A DNA stretch of 64,000 nucleotides, from contig JAUNCL010000001.1 in the NCBI GenBank assembly GCA_030535235.1, positions 147,063 to 211,062 on the forward strand, in the 5' to 3' direction. Each line of letters starts with the position of its first letter. The first letter of the stretch is position 1. A program made the translations under genes and the position numbers. Source of the DNA: Bacillota bacterium. GTDB taxonomy: Bacteria; Bacillota; Clostridia; Oscillospirales; Oscillospiraceae. Positions 26,028-35,571 of the stretch are shown here, piece after piece. The notes under the pieces are model-generated. The model did no database searches, was not told where the DNA came from, and saw only the letters and a program-made list of their open reading frames with translations.

Positions 26028-26072
26028 CCCACCGCTGCAGGCCCGATTCCGGGATGGGGCGGTGGGTTTTTT
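26028..26072 (+). terminator. Terminator of tRNA-Arg
   Basis: CCCACCGC and GCGGTGGG arms with a GC-rich loop, then TTTTTT. Confidence 0.9.
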
Positions 26073-26095
26073 CTCTCTCCCGGGGAAACTTACAG

Positions 26096-26124
26096 GTGAC
26101 AGACGCCGCCGTTTGCGGTATACT
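26096..26124 (+). promoter_or_regulatory. Promoter of the threonine ammonia-lyase gene
   Basis: GTGACA and TATACT separated by 17 bases, about 30 bases before the start codon. Confidence 0.65.
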
Positions 26125-26156
26125 GCTTTTAATGCCATTCCATGGAGGTTACGCCC

Positions 26157-27359
26157 ATGCTCACCATCAATGATTTCCAGGCGGCGGCCGACCGGCTGAA
26201 AACCGTCATCCACAGGATCCCCCTGTCCTCCTCCAAGACCTTTTCGGACATGTCCGGCGCCGAGGTCTATTTAAAATATGAGAACCAGCAGAAAACCGGC
26301 TCCTTCAAGGTCCGGGGCGCGTACAACAAGATCATGAAGCGGTATGAGGAAGGCGGTCTCCAGGCCGTGGTGGCCTCCTCCGCCGGCAACCACGCCCAGG
26401 GCGTGGCCTTCGCCGCCTCCCGCATCGGCGTCCCCGCCACCATCGTCATGCCCCGCTCCACCCCCATCGCCAAGGTCTCCGCCACCAAGGGCTACGGGGC
26501 CAAGGTAGTCCTCCACGGGGCCATCTACGACGAGGCCTACGCCAAGGCCTGCGAGATCGTGGAGGAGGAGGGCGCCGAGCTCATCCACCCCTTCGACGAC
26601 GAGGATATCATCGCCGGTCAGGGCACCATCGCCCTGGAGATCCTCTCCGACCTGCCCTTTGTGGACATGGTCCTGGTCCCCGCCGGGGGCGGCGGCCTGC
26701 TGTCTGGCATCGCCGCCTGCATCAAGCAGATCAACCCCCGCATCCAGGTCATCGGCGTCCAGGCCGCCGGCGCCCCGGCCATCGTCCACTCCTTCGGCAA
26801 GGAGACCATCCAGCCCTCGGCCTCCGTCCACACCATCGCCGACGGCATCGCGGTGAAAAACCCCGGTACGACCACCATGCAGTATATCAACCAGTATGTG
26901 GACCAGATGGTCACCGTCACCGACGCAGAGATCGCCGAGGCCATCCTCCTGCTGCTGGAGCGCACCAAGCAGGTGGTGGAGCCCGCCGGGGCCACCCCCC
27001 TGGCCGCCGTCCTCCACAACAAGGTGGACATCCGGGGCAAGAAGATCTGCTGCGTCCTCTCCGGGGGCAACATCGACGTGTCCTTCATCCACAAGGTGGT
27101 GGAAAAGGGCCTCATCACCCGCTGCCGCCAGCTGAAGATCTCCACCGTCATGCCGGACATCCCCGGCGCCCTGGAGCGCTTCGCCCATCTGGTAGCCGCC
27201 GAGAACGCCAACATCATCCTGGTCCAGCACGACCGCATCAAGGCCGACCTGGATATCGGTGACGCCATCCTCCATGTGGTCTGCGAGGTCAGCGGCAAGG
27301 AGCACGGCCAGCGTCTGCTGGACGCCCTCCGCCGGGAAGGCTATCAAATTTTAGACTGA
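26157..27359 (+). CDS. ilvA: Threonine ammonia-lyase (PLP-dependent, with C-terminal ACT-type domain)
   Basis: Protein of 400 residues that deaminates threonine to 2-oxobutanoate. The PLP lysine is K51 in GSFKVRGAYNK. The phosphate-binding and substrate loops SAGNHAQG and GGGGLLSG follow. The C-terminal 80 residues (TVMPDIPGALERFAHLVAAENANIILVQHDR) look like an ACT domain. This medium length fits clostridial enzymes between the short TdcB and longer biosynthetic IlvA forms, so a catabolic or biosynthetic role is not settled. The ATG at 26157 has GGAGG eight bases upstream; the ATG five codons earlier carries the ribosome site and is not the start. Confidence 0.92.
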   Translation: MLTINDFQAAADRLKTVIHRIPLSSSKTFSDMSGAEVYLKYENQQKTGSFKVRGAYNKIMKRYEEGGLQAVVASSAGNHAQGVAFAASRIGVPATIVMPRSTPIAKVSATKGYGAKVVLHGAIYDEAYAKACEIVEEEGAELIHPFDDEDIIAGQGTIALEILSDLPFVDMVLVPAGGGGLLSGIAACIKQINPRIQVIGVQAAGAPAIVHSFGKETIQPSASVHTIADGIAVKNPGTTTMQYINQYVDQMVTVTDAEIAEAILLLLERTKQVVEPAGATPLAAVLHNKVDIRGKKICCVLSGGNIDVSFIHKVVEKGLITRCRQLKISTVMPDIPGALERFAHLVAAENANIILVQHDRIKADLDIGDAILHVVCEVSGKEHGQRLLDALRREGYQILD

Positions 27360-27360
27360 A

Positions 27361-27396
27361 CAAACCCGCCGCCGGAGTCCCGGCGGCGGGTTTGTT
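27361..27396 (+). terminator. Terminator of the threonine ammonia-lyase gene
   Basis: Perfect 15-bp stem (CAAACCCGCCGCCGG and its complement) with a four-base loop and TTTGTTTG. Confidence 0.9.
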
Positions 27397-27494
27397 TGTA
27401 AAAATAGACTTTCAGCCTTCGCTCCCCGTCGATAGGGGCAAATCAGCTATTCGCCTGCTTTCTCTTATATTCTTCTCCCCAGGTCCACATGGCA

Positions 27495-27748
27495 TCCAGG
27501 ATCGGTTTCAGGCCAACCCCCACACCGAGATTACCGTATCCAGCCCCACCTATGCCTGGATTCGTCTGAACGGCAAGGCCGTATTTGAAAACAACAGGGC
27601 GGCAAAGGAGATGTGCATCGCCAATCCCATCGTCAAGAGCCAGTACGGCGACGACGCCAACCCTATCTTCGAGGTGTTCTATCTGGCTGACGCCCACGCA
27701 GTCATCGCCGACTTCTCCGGCAACCCGCCCAAAGAGTACGATCTTTAA
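27495..27748 (+). pseudogene. Pyridoxamine 5-phosphate oxidase-like flavoprotein, 5-prime truncated
   Basis: Frame encoding the C-terminal part (about 84 residues) of a small PNPOx-fold protein: FQANPHTEITVSSPTYAWIR and later GDDANPIFEVFYLADAHAVI, ending FSGNPPKEYDL. The upstream half of the usual 130-residue protein is missing. The segment before it has no matching frame or ribosome site. The preserved part has no internal stop. It lies between two terminators (threonine lyase and ClC), so it is probably silent. The family call is moderately secure. Confidence 0.6.
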
Positions 27749-27770
27749 CGCTACACATTTTTCGACAAAC

Positions 27771-27805
27771 AACGGCGAGGGCCTACCGCCCTCGCCGTTG
27801 CTTTG
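27771..27805. terminator. Bidirectional terminator before the ClC gene end
   Basis: Twelve-base arms AACGGCGAGGGC and GCCCTCGCCGTT with loop CTACC. It ends the ClC transcript on the minus strand. Confidence 0.85.
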
Positions 27806-27809
27806 CTAT

Positions 27810-29045
27810 TTAATGTGTTTTCCCCAGTTTCCCCAGGGGGACTAGGCTGCCCAGGTAGGCCGCCAGGATGAGCCAGGGAATGACCCGCACGGGGAAGCAC
27901 AGCAGGAGCAGCAGAGTCACCGCCACGGGCTTCCGCATAATGACCCCCAGCAGAGCCGCCGTGACCATCCCCAGGCAGAAGGCCTCGTTGATCCCGGACA
28001 GCAGGGCCGCCCCGTATCCGATGCTCACCCCGCAGAAGATCACCGGGAAGAAGTGGCCGCCCCGCCACCCGGACTGGATGCACACGTTGGTGAGGAACAG
28101 CTTGGCGATCCCCGTCAGGATGAGGACCCAGGGAGTGAAGTCCAGGAAATGATCCGTCAGCTCCGCCATCTGCTCCTCCCCGGAGAACAGGGTCAGAGGC
28201 AGGACGGTGCCGAAAATCCCCAGGATCAGACCGCCCAGGGTGGTGCTGACCACCAGGGGGCAGGCAGCCTGCAGGCTGGAAAAGCCCCGGTGGGTGAGCT
28301 TTTCAAAGGCCAGGTAGAGATACCCGCAGCCCACCCCCACCAGCGCCAGGGGAATCCCCCACAGCCGCTCGGCGGCGGTGATATCCGGGGTCTCGATGCG
28401 GGGCAGGCCCATGGCCCCGCCGAAAATCCGGTTCAACGCCCAGAAGGTCCCGAAGGCCGCCATCACCGCCGTCACGTTGGAAATCAGCTTGGCCGCCTTG
28501 GGCAAAACGGTCTCCCGGTCCGTGTCGGAGGCTTCCTCAATGGGGACAGCCAGACCGAACAGGGGTGCGCCGAAGAGGACGCCCAGGGCAGCGGAAATAC
28601 CCAGCTCCGGGACCTTTTCCATCTGTCCCCGCAGAAAACGCATGTGGTCCCCGGCCCAGCAGCACAGGCCCACAATGACCCCGGTGAGGCCGGCCTCGGG
28701 CCCGATGCTGCCGCCGAACAACAGGGGCAGCAGGGCGCACAGGAAAACGGTCAGGGTCTTGTCATAGGGATAGCACTTTTCCCTCTTTACCCTGCCGATG
28801 ACCTCGTCCAGCCCGTCGGGGTAGTTGCCCACCCGGCCCTTGTACAGGCCCAGGATCAGGCCCCCCAGCAGGCAGAGGGCCAGGGTGTAGAAGGGGAAGT
28901 CCAGTCTCTCCGGCAGGATGTGCCACAACAGCTCGATGCCCACACCCATGAGCTTCAGAAAGACCCACACCACCCCGGCGATGACCGCCCCCAGGAGGGC
29001 GCAGAAGAGCAGATATACTATTTTATTGATAGGCTTTCTGGTCAC
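27810..29045 (-). CDS. ClC-family chloride channel or transporter
   Basis: Membrane protein of 411 residues with about ten helices and the ClC selectivity motif GGSIGPEAGLTG (GSIGPE), followed by GAPLFGLAVPIEE. Bacterial ClC proteins are usually Cl-/H+ antiporters or fluoride exporters. The usual gating Glu is present in GPE. GTG is taken as the start because AGGAGGA lies six bases upstream, immediately after the overlapping K+-channel stop. An earlier GTG, five codons upstream, is less likely. It is co-translated with the K+ channel gene. Confidence 0.88.
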   Translation of the reverse strand: MTRKPINKIVYLLFCALLGAVIAGVVWVFLKLMGVGIELLWHILPERLDFPFYTLALCLLGGLILGLYKGRVGNYPDGLDEVIGRVKREKCYPYDKTLTVFLCALLPLLFGGSIGPEAGLTGVIVGLCCWAGDHMRFLRGQMEKVPELGISAALGVLFGAPLFGLAVPIEEASDTDRETVLPKAAKLISNVTAVMAAFGTFWALNRIFGGAMGLPRIETPDITAAERLWGIPLALVGVGCGYLYLAFEKLTHRGFSSLQAACPLVVSTTLGGLILGIFGTVLPLTLFSGEEQMAELTDHFLDFTPWVLILTGIAKLFLTNVCIQSGWRGGHFFPVIFCGVSIGYGAALLSGINEAFCLGMVTAALLGVIMRKPVAVTLLLLLCFPVRVIPWLILAAYLGSLVPLGKLGKTH

Positions 29046-29056
29046 GTCGCTCCTCC

Positions 29057-29470
29057 TCACCGCAGCTTTTTGGCCTTTTTCGACAGCTCTTTCAACTCCT
29101 CCTGGGAGAGCTCGGGCAGCCGCTCCAACTGATCCAGGAACCGGAGCTTGGCGTCCTCATACTGGACCTGGATGGCCTGGTTATAAAAGGTCACCACCAC
29201 GCCGGTGAAGATGGCCAGGGCAAAGATAGCGTAGCAGGACAGAAGGATGGAGCAGAGCTTCCCCAGGAAGGTGGTGGCCACAAAATCCCCGAAGCCGGTG
29301 GTGAAGATCACGGCGCAGCAGTACCAGACGGCGTCCCGATAGGTGTCCATTCCCGGCTCCACCGCCCAAAGGACGGCAGCGACCACCAGAAAGAACACCA
29401 CGAAAGACAGCAGGGGCCGGTCGACACGGGTCCGTTTCAGGACCTGCTTCATCACATGTAACTTTTTCAT
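29057..29470 (-). CDS. Two-transmembrane potassium channel with short cytoplasmic tail
   Basis: Protein of 137 residues. Two hydrophobic helices (residues 20-37 and 68-92) flank a pore loop with the selectivity filter TTGFGD. No RCK/TrkA-N domain follows; the C-terminus is a short acidic-basic helix (DQLERLPELSQEELKELSKKAKKLR). Its stop overlaps the start of the ClC gene. A K+ and Cl- pathway in one unit suggests a role in turgor or charge balance, which is inference. The gene has its own promoter. Confidence 0.87.
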   Translation of the reverse strand: MKKLHVMKQVLKRTRVDRPLLSFVVFFLVVAAVLWAVEPGMDTYRDAVWYCCAVIFTTGFGDFVATTFLGKLCSILLSCYAIFALAIFTGVVVTFYNQAIQVQYEDAKLRFLDQLERLPELSQEELKELSKKAKKLR

Positions 29471-29508
29471 GGGCGGAAATCCCTCTTTTCAGAAGTAAGA
29501 ATGGATTT

Positions 29509-29538
29509 ATTGTAAAAAAATAGGGGTGGGATTGTCAA
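29509..29538 (-). promoter_or_regulatory. Promoter of the K+ channel-ClC unit
   Basis: On the minus strand TTGACA and TACAAT are separated by 18 bases. A seven-base T-run falls inside the spacer. Confidence 0.6.
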
Positions 29539-29603
29539 CAGGGTATGCAGTTTTTCCCCTTTGTCTCCCCCTGTATTGTCAGAAAATCGTCAGAGTTTCT
29601 CTG

Positions 29604-29633
29604 TTGACACCGTCCCTGTCCATGGGGGATAAT
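29604..29633 (+). promoter_or_regulatory. Promoter of the lipoprotein gene
   Basis: TTGACA and GATAAT with 18-base spacing, about 35 bases before the ATG. Confidence 0.65.
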
Positions 29634-29667
29634 CGACTTACCATAAAATAATAAGGAGGACCCTGCC

Positions 29668-30498
29668 ATGACGACACGAACGTTTCTGCCCCTTCTGGCC
29701 GCCTTGCTGGCCCTCTGTCTGGCAACCGCAGGCTGCGGTGCGAGCCCCGCTGCCAACATCCCCGACGACCTGGAATCCGCGATCACCCAGATCCTGCTGG
29801 GCCGGACAGACAGCGGCTACCTGGAGGGTGAGTGCGCCGCCGAAGGCCACATCATCCTGGACACCGTCCCGGAGGGCGACCAGACCCAGGTTTATCTGCT
29901 GGCCAGCACGGGGCAATACGGCTTCTGCTCCGGCCACTTTGAAAAGATCTCCGGCTCCGGGGCCATCCCCACTCGGATCACCCTGACCCAGGACGAGAAC
30001 GGCAGCTACACCCTGGCCGACTACTGGGTCCCCAAGGACGGCAGCTACTACACCGACTCCATCAAGGAGACCTTTCCCGCAGGTCTCCGGTACCAGGCCC
30101 TGCACAGCGACAACCGCTACGGCAAACTGGCCGCCCAGGAGCAGGTCTACGCCCAGGCCTATCTGGATTCCATCGGCCGGGAGGCCCCCATCGGGGAGTA
30201 CGGCGATTTCGCCCACCCCCTGGCCACCGACCAGGGCATGTCCGTGGAGGTCTCCAACGACCTGATGGCCCTTCGCTGGGACTTCCCCTACTTCCTGGGC
30301 AACGTGGAACAGGTCGAGGACGGCGTCCGCTATGTCTACGAGACCGCCTGGGATTCCGACGGCAGCGGAACCGGCACAGCCACCTTCACCAAGTATGAGT
30401 ACGACACCAACAAGATCGTCCAGAAGTATATCTATCAGGTGGAGGGGGACACATATCAGGAGGTCCAGCCCCAGGGCTCCGGCCTCAGCCCAGAATGA
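29668..30498 (+). CDS. Secreted lipoprotein resembling the extracellular part of M56/BlaR1-type sensors
   Basis: Protein of 276 residues. A signal peptide ends in the lipobox LATAGC, with Cys at residue 24. The mature part has AEGHIILDT, SGSGAIPTRITL, DGSYYTDSIKETFP and YLDSIGREAPIGEYGDF, which resemble the soluble C-terminal region attached to M56 (BlaR1-like) membrane peptidases in gut Clostridia. Here that region stands alone without the peptidase. Function is unknown. It has its own promoter and terminator, so it is not part of a blaI-blaR pair. The resemblance is from memory of the family and needs a profile search. Confidence 0.55.
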   Translation: MTTRTFLPLLAALLALCLATAGCGASPAANIPDDLESAITQILLGRTDSGYLEGECAAEGHIILDTVPEGDQTQVYLLASTGQYGFCSGHFEKISGSGAIPTRITLTQDENGSYTLADYWVPKDGSYYTDSIKETFPAGLRYQALHSDNRYGKLAAQEQVYAQAYLDSIGREAPIGEYGDFAHPLATDQGMSVEVSNDLMALRWDFPYFLGNVEQVEDGVRYVYETAWDSDGSGTGTATFTKYEYDTNKIVQKYIYQVEGDTYQEVQPQGSGLSPE

Positions 30499-30512
30499 CG
30501 CAACTCTCGCAA

Positions 30513-30552
30513 GGACCGCCGGTTCCCTCGAAACGGCGGTCCATTTCTGTCA
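30513..30552 (+). terminator. Terminator of the lipoprotein gene
   Basis: GGACCGCCG and CGGCGGTCC arms followed by ATTTCTGTCATTTT. The T-tract is interrupted. Confidence 0.65.
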
Positions 30553-30612
30553 TTTTGCTTCATTCGTGCAAAGGATCCCTTGGTTTTCCTCCTATCCCGG
30601 ACAAAATCCATC

Positions 30613-30641
30613 TTGCAAACCGCCATGGGACCGCGTATAAT
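30613..30641 (+). promoter_or_regulatory. Promoter of typA
   Basis: TTGCAA and TATAAT with 17-base spacing, 58 bases before the GTG start. Confidence 0.8.
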
Positions 30642-30699
30642 ATATAATTTGGTAAGAAGCTGATTTCATTGAATTTACATAGATATGAGGTGCAAACCT

Positions 30700-32535
<1,836 letters not shown>

Positions 32536-32545
32536 GGAAACCGCA

Positions 32546-32577
32546 CCGGAGCGCCGCCTGGCGCTCCGGTTTTGTTC
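32546..32577 (+). terminator. Terminator of typA
   Basis: Perfect 10-bp stem CCGGAGCGCC / GGCGCTCCGG with a four-base loop and TTTTG. Confidence 0.9.
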
Positions 32578-32604
32578 TTATGGATGGTGACAAAAAAATT
32601 CCCC

Positions 32605-32633
32605 TTTACAATTTGTTTCCAAGATGGTATACT
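32605..32633 (+). promoter_or_regulatory. Promoter of rpsO
   Basis: TTTACA and TATACT with 17-base spacing. The predicted start is near 32640. Confidence 0.8.
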
Positions 32634-32639
32634 ACACAC

Positions 32640-32760
32640 CGTATGCGTGAACTGCGCATACTACCCTGACTTAGTCCCGGGATCAGCGCCTGTTTCAGCA
32701 GGGCTTCACCCGCCCGTCACTCAGTCAGTGGGAGATATATTTGAAAGGTGGAAATTTCCC
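32640..32760 (+). promoter_or_regulatory. Structured rpsO leader, candidate S15 autoregulatory site
   Basis: A 120-base leader. A perfect 7-bp hairpin (GTATGCG / CGCATAC, 32641-32661) is at its 5-prime end. A 6-bp long-range helix CTGACT (32666-32671) with AGTCAG (32723-32728) encloses at least one more hairpin (CCTG / CAGG). Such three-way junctions in rpsO leaders are bound by S15 in other bacteria, each with a lineage-specific structure. Binding here is inferred only. Confidence 0.5.
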
Positions 32761-33027
32761 ATGATTCGTAAGGACGAAAAGACCGCAGTCATCGAAGCCA
32801 ACCGCACCCACGAGACCGACACCGGTTCCCCCGAGGTCCAGATCGCTATCCTGACCGCTCGCATCAACGAGCTGACCGAGCACCTGAAGGTCCACATCCA
32901 CGACAACCACAGCCGCCGTGGCCTGTACAAGATGATCGGTAAGCGCCGCAAGCTGCTGGACTACCTGGCAAAGAAGGACATCGAGCGCTATCGTACTCTG
33001 ATCGCTAAGCTGGGCATCAGAAAGTAA
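32761..33027 (+). CDS. rpsO: 30S ribosomal protein S15
   Basis: Protein of 88 residues, standard S15 ([31 protein letters not shown]). It binds the central three-way junction of 16S rRNA early in 30S assembly. The start has a GAAAGGTGG site upstream. As in most bacteria it precedes pnp, but here 350 bases and a terminator separate the two genes. Confidence 0.98.
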   Translation: MIRKDEKTAVIEANRTHETDTGSPEVQIAILTARINELTEHLKVHIHDNHSRRGLYKMIGKRRKLLDYLAKKDIERYRTLIAKLGIRK

Positions 33028-33079
33028 GTTCTGTTCCTATCAGCTTACCGCAGCTTGATCCTTTGGTCTTCTAAAAATG

Positions 33080-33113
33080 AGGGCGGTGTGGGTAACTGCA
33101 CCGCCCTGTTTTC
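33080..33113 (+). terminator. Terminator after rpsO
   Basis: Perfect 9-bp stem AGGGCGGTG / CACCGCCCT with a ten-base loop, then GTTTTC. Some read-through to pnp is possible. Confidence 0.75.
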
Positions 33114-33154
33114 AGAAAGGGGACCATTCCCCACGACGTCATGCGGGACCCGGC

Positions 33155-33227
33155 GGAACAGGCATGCCTGTTCCCTACCTGCCCGAACGTCAGGGAACCC
33201 CATGCAGGGAACGGGCATGCCCGTTCC
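33155..33227. repeat. Pair of inverted REP-like palindromes, type A
   Basis: Two 20-bp palindromes 33 bases apart: GGAACAGGCATGCCTGTTCC at 33155-33174 followed by CTAC, and GGAACGGGCATGCCCGTTCC at 33208-33227 preceded by CAG. They face opposite ways, as in BIME pairs of REP elements. The first differs from the second by two compensating changes (A and T for G and C), so the palindrome is preserved. Confidence 0.75.
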
Positions 33228-33375
33228 GATCCCCCGCTCTACAGACAAACCCCTCACCTGCGGAGAGCCTATTTTAGCGTTTGAACGTGTGCCCGAGGGT
33301 CGGACATGCCTTCAAGTGCTAAATAAGGCAACTCTCTCCGCGACCAGTATTCTTTTTATAGAAAGGAGTCGCATC
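33228..33375 (+). promoter_or_regulatory. Leader region upstream of pnp
   Basis: About 150 bases with an AT-rich stretch near the start codon and no clear consensus promoter. Candidate -35 TTGAAC near 33281 has no good -10 partner. The pnp start has a strong AAAGGAG site. Promoter position unknown. Confidence 0.3.
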
Positions 33376-35523
33376 ATGGCAACTATCATCACCAAGAAGC
33401 AGTTTAACAACCATATCTACAAGACCGAGATCGCCGGCCGGCCCTTCTCCCTGGAGTTCGGCAAGGTGGCCGAGCTGGCCAACGCCTCCGCGCTGGTCCG
33501 CTACGGCGACACCACCGTGCTGGTGGCCGTCACCGCCGCACCCCGTCCCCGGGACGGCGTGGACTTCTTCCCCCTGTCCGTGGACTTTGAGGAAAAGCTC
33601 TACGCCGTGGGCCGCATCCCCGGTTCCTTCATGCGCCGGGAGGGTCAGCCCTCCCTGCCCGCCGTCCTGGCCTCCCGCGTCATCGACCGCTCCATCCGTC
33701 CCCTCTTCCCCGGCGACTTCCGCAACGACGTGGTGGTGACCTGCACCGTCATGTCCGTGGACCGGGCCTGCTCCCCCGAGGCTGCCGCCATGGTGGGCGT
33801 GTCCGCCTGCCTGTCCGTGTCCAACATCCCCTGGTCCGGCCCCATCGGCTGCCTGGAGGTGGGCTATGTGGACGGCCAGATCGTCATGAACCCCACCCAG
33901 GAGCAGAAGGACGTGTCCAAGCTGGACCTGACCGTGGCCGCCACCGCCGGCAAGGTGGTCATGATCGAAGCAGGCGCCGACCAGATCCCCGACGACGTCA
34001 TGTATGACGCCATCGTGAAGGCCCACGAGGACATCAAGGCCCAGGTGGAATTCATCAACGGCATCGTGGCCGAGATCGGCAAGGAGAAGATGACCTACGA
34101 CCACGCCGACTTCGACCAGGAGCTGTTTGACAAGATCGTGGCCGCCACCATGGACGAGGCCAAGGCCGCCATGGACACCGACGACAAGAACGTCCGGGAA
34201 GAGCGCTGGAACAAGCTCATCGACCACTGGCACGAGCTCTTCCTGGAGGAGTTCCCCGAAATGGACCAGTACCTGGACGAGATCACCTACAAGTTCCAGA
34301 AGAAGATCGTCAAAGCCTGGCTGCTGGAGGGCCACCGCGTGGACGGCCGCCAGAAGAACGAGATCCGTCCCCTGGCCGCCGAGGTCGGTGTGCTGCCCCG
34401 GGTCCACGGCTCCGGCCTGTTTACCCGCGGCCAGACCCAGGTCCTGTCCGTGGCTACCCTGAACACCCTCTCCGCCTGCCAGAAGCTGGACACCATCTGG
34501 CCCGAGGAAGAGAAGCGCTATATGCACCACTACAACTTCCCCGCCTACTCCGTGGGCGAGGCCCGCGGCGCCCGCAGCGTCAACCGCCGGGAAAAGGGCC
34601 ACGGCGCCCTGGCTGAGCGGGCTCTGGACCCCGTGATCCCCTCCGTGGAGGAGTTCCCCTATGCCATCCGCGTGGTCTCTGAGGTGGTGTCCTCCAACGG
34701 TTCCACCTCTCAGGGCTCCATCTGCGGCTCCACCCTGGCTCTGATGGACGCAGGCGTGCCCATCAAGGCCCCCGTGGCCGGCATCTCCTGCGGCCTGATC
34801 CAGGACGACGACGGCTCCTTCACCACCTTCATCGACATCCAGGGCGTGGAGGACTTCCACGGCGAGATGGACTTCAAGGTGGCAGGCACCAAGGCCGGCA
34901 TCACCGCCATCCAGATGGACATCAAGAACGACGGCCTCTCCCACGCCATCATCAAGGAGGCCCTGGAGATCACCAAGGACGCCCGCTATGCTATCCTGGA
35001 CGAGATCATGCTGCCCTGCATCAGCGCCCCCCGGGCCGAGGTCAGCAAGTATGCCCCCAAGATGATCACCATGAAGATCGACCCCGACAAGATCCGTGAG
35101 GTCATCGGCAAGGGCGGCTCCGTCATCCAGAAGATCACCGCCGAGTCCGGCGCACAGATCGACATCGAGGACGACGGCACCATCCACATCGCCTCCCCCG
35201 ACGCCGCCTGCTGCGACATCGCCAAGAAGATGATCGACACCATCGTCTTCGTCCCCGAGGTGGGTATGCTGTACTACGGCAAGGTGGTCCGCATCCTGAC
35301 CTTCGGCGCCTTCGTGGAGCTGGCCCCCGGCAAGGACGGCATGGTCCACATCTCCAAGCTGGCAGAAAAGCGGGTGGAGAAGGTGGAAGACGTGGTCAAC
35401 ATCGGCGACATGGTGTGGGTCAAGGTTACCGACATCGACGAAAAGGGCCGCGTGAACCTGTCCCTGCGTGACGCCCAGCGTGAGCTGGCCGCCATGGAAG
35501 CCCGTGACGCAAAGCGCAAGTAA
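33376..35523 (+). CDS. pnp: Polyribonucleotide nucleotidyltransferase (PNPase)
   Basis: Protein of 715 residues with two RNase PH-like core domains (FGKVAELANASALVRYGDTTVLV; later SNGSTSQGSICGSTLALMDAGVPI), a KH domain (IREVIGKGGSVIQKITAESGAQIDIEDDG) and an S1 domain (YYGKVVRILTFGAFVEL). It degrades RNA 3-prime to 5-prime phosphorolytically and can add tails. Length and domain order are standard. It is downstream of rpsO, as usual, but separated by a terminator and two REP palindromes. RNase Y, a likely degradosome partner, is about 2.5 kb downstream. Confidence 0.98.
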   Translation: MATIITKKQFNNHIYKTEIAGRPFSLEFGKVAELANASALVRYGDTTVLVAVTAAPRPRDGVDFFPLSVDFEEKLYAVGRIPGSFMRREGQPSLPAVLASRVIDRSIRPLFPGDFRNDVVVTCTVMSVDRACSPEAAAMVGVSACLSVSNIPWSGPIGCLEVGYVDGQIVMNPTQEQKDVSKLDLTVAATAGKVVMIEAGADQIPDDVMYDAIVKAHEDIKAQVEFINGIVAEIGKEKMTYDHADFDQELFDKIVAATMDEAKAAMDTDDKNVREERWNKLIDHWHELFLEEFPEMDQYLDEITYKFQKKIVKAWLLEGHRVDGRQKNEIRPLAAEVGVLPRVHGSGLFTRGQTQVLSVATLNTLSACQKLDTIWPEEEKRYMHHYNFPAYSVGEARGARSVNRREKGHGALAERALDPVIPSVEEFPYAIRVVSEVVSSNGSTSQGSICGSTLALMDAGVPIKAPVAGISCGLIQDDDGSFTTFIDIQGVEDFHGEMDFKVAGTKAGITAIQMDIKNDGLSHAIIKEALEITKDARYAILDEIMLPCISAPRAEVSKYAPKMITMKIDPDKIREVIGKGGSVIQKITAESGAQIDIEDDGTIHIASPDAACCDIAKKMIDTIVFVPEVGMLYYGKVVRILTFGAFVELAPGKDGMVHISKLAEKRVEKVEDVVNIGDMVWVKVTDIDEKGRVNLSLRDAQRELAAMEARDAKRK

Positions 35524-35528
35524 AATCC

Positions 35529-35554
35529 CGTAGGGCGGGGGCTTGCTCCCGCCG
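35529..35554 (+). repeat. REP-like hairpin with GTAGG head, type C
   Basis: GTAG followed by GGCGGGGGCTTGCTCCCGCC, a six-base-pair stem with an eight-base loop. An inverted copy lies at 36900-36922. Confidence 0.65.
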
Positions 35555-35571
35555 CACATTGGAGTTTTAGT

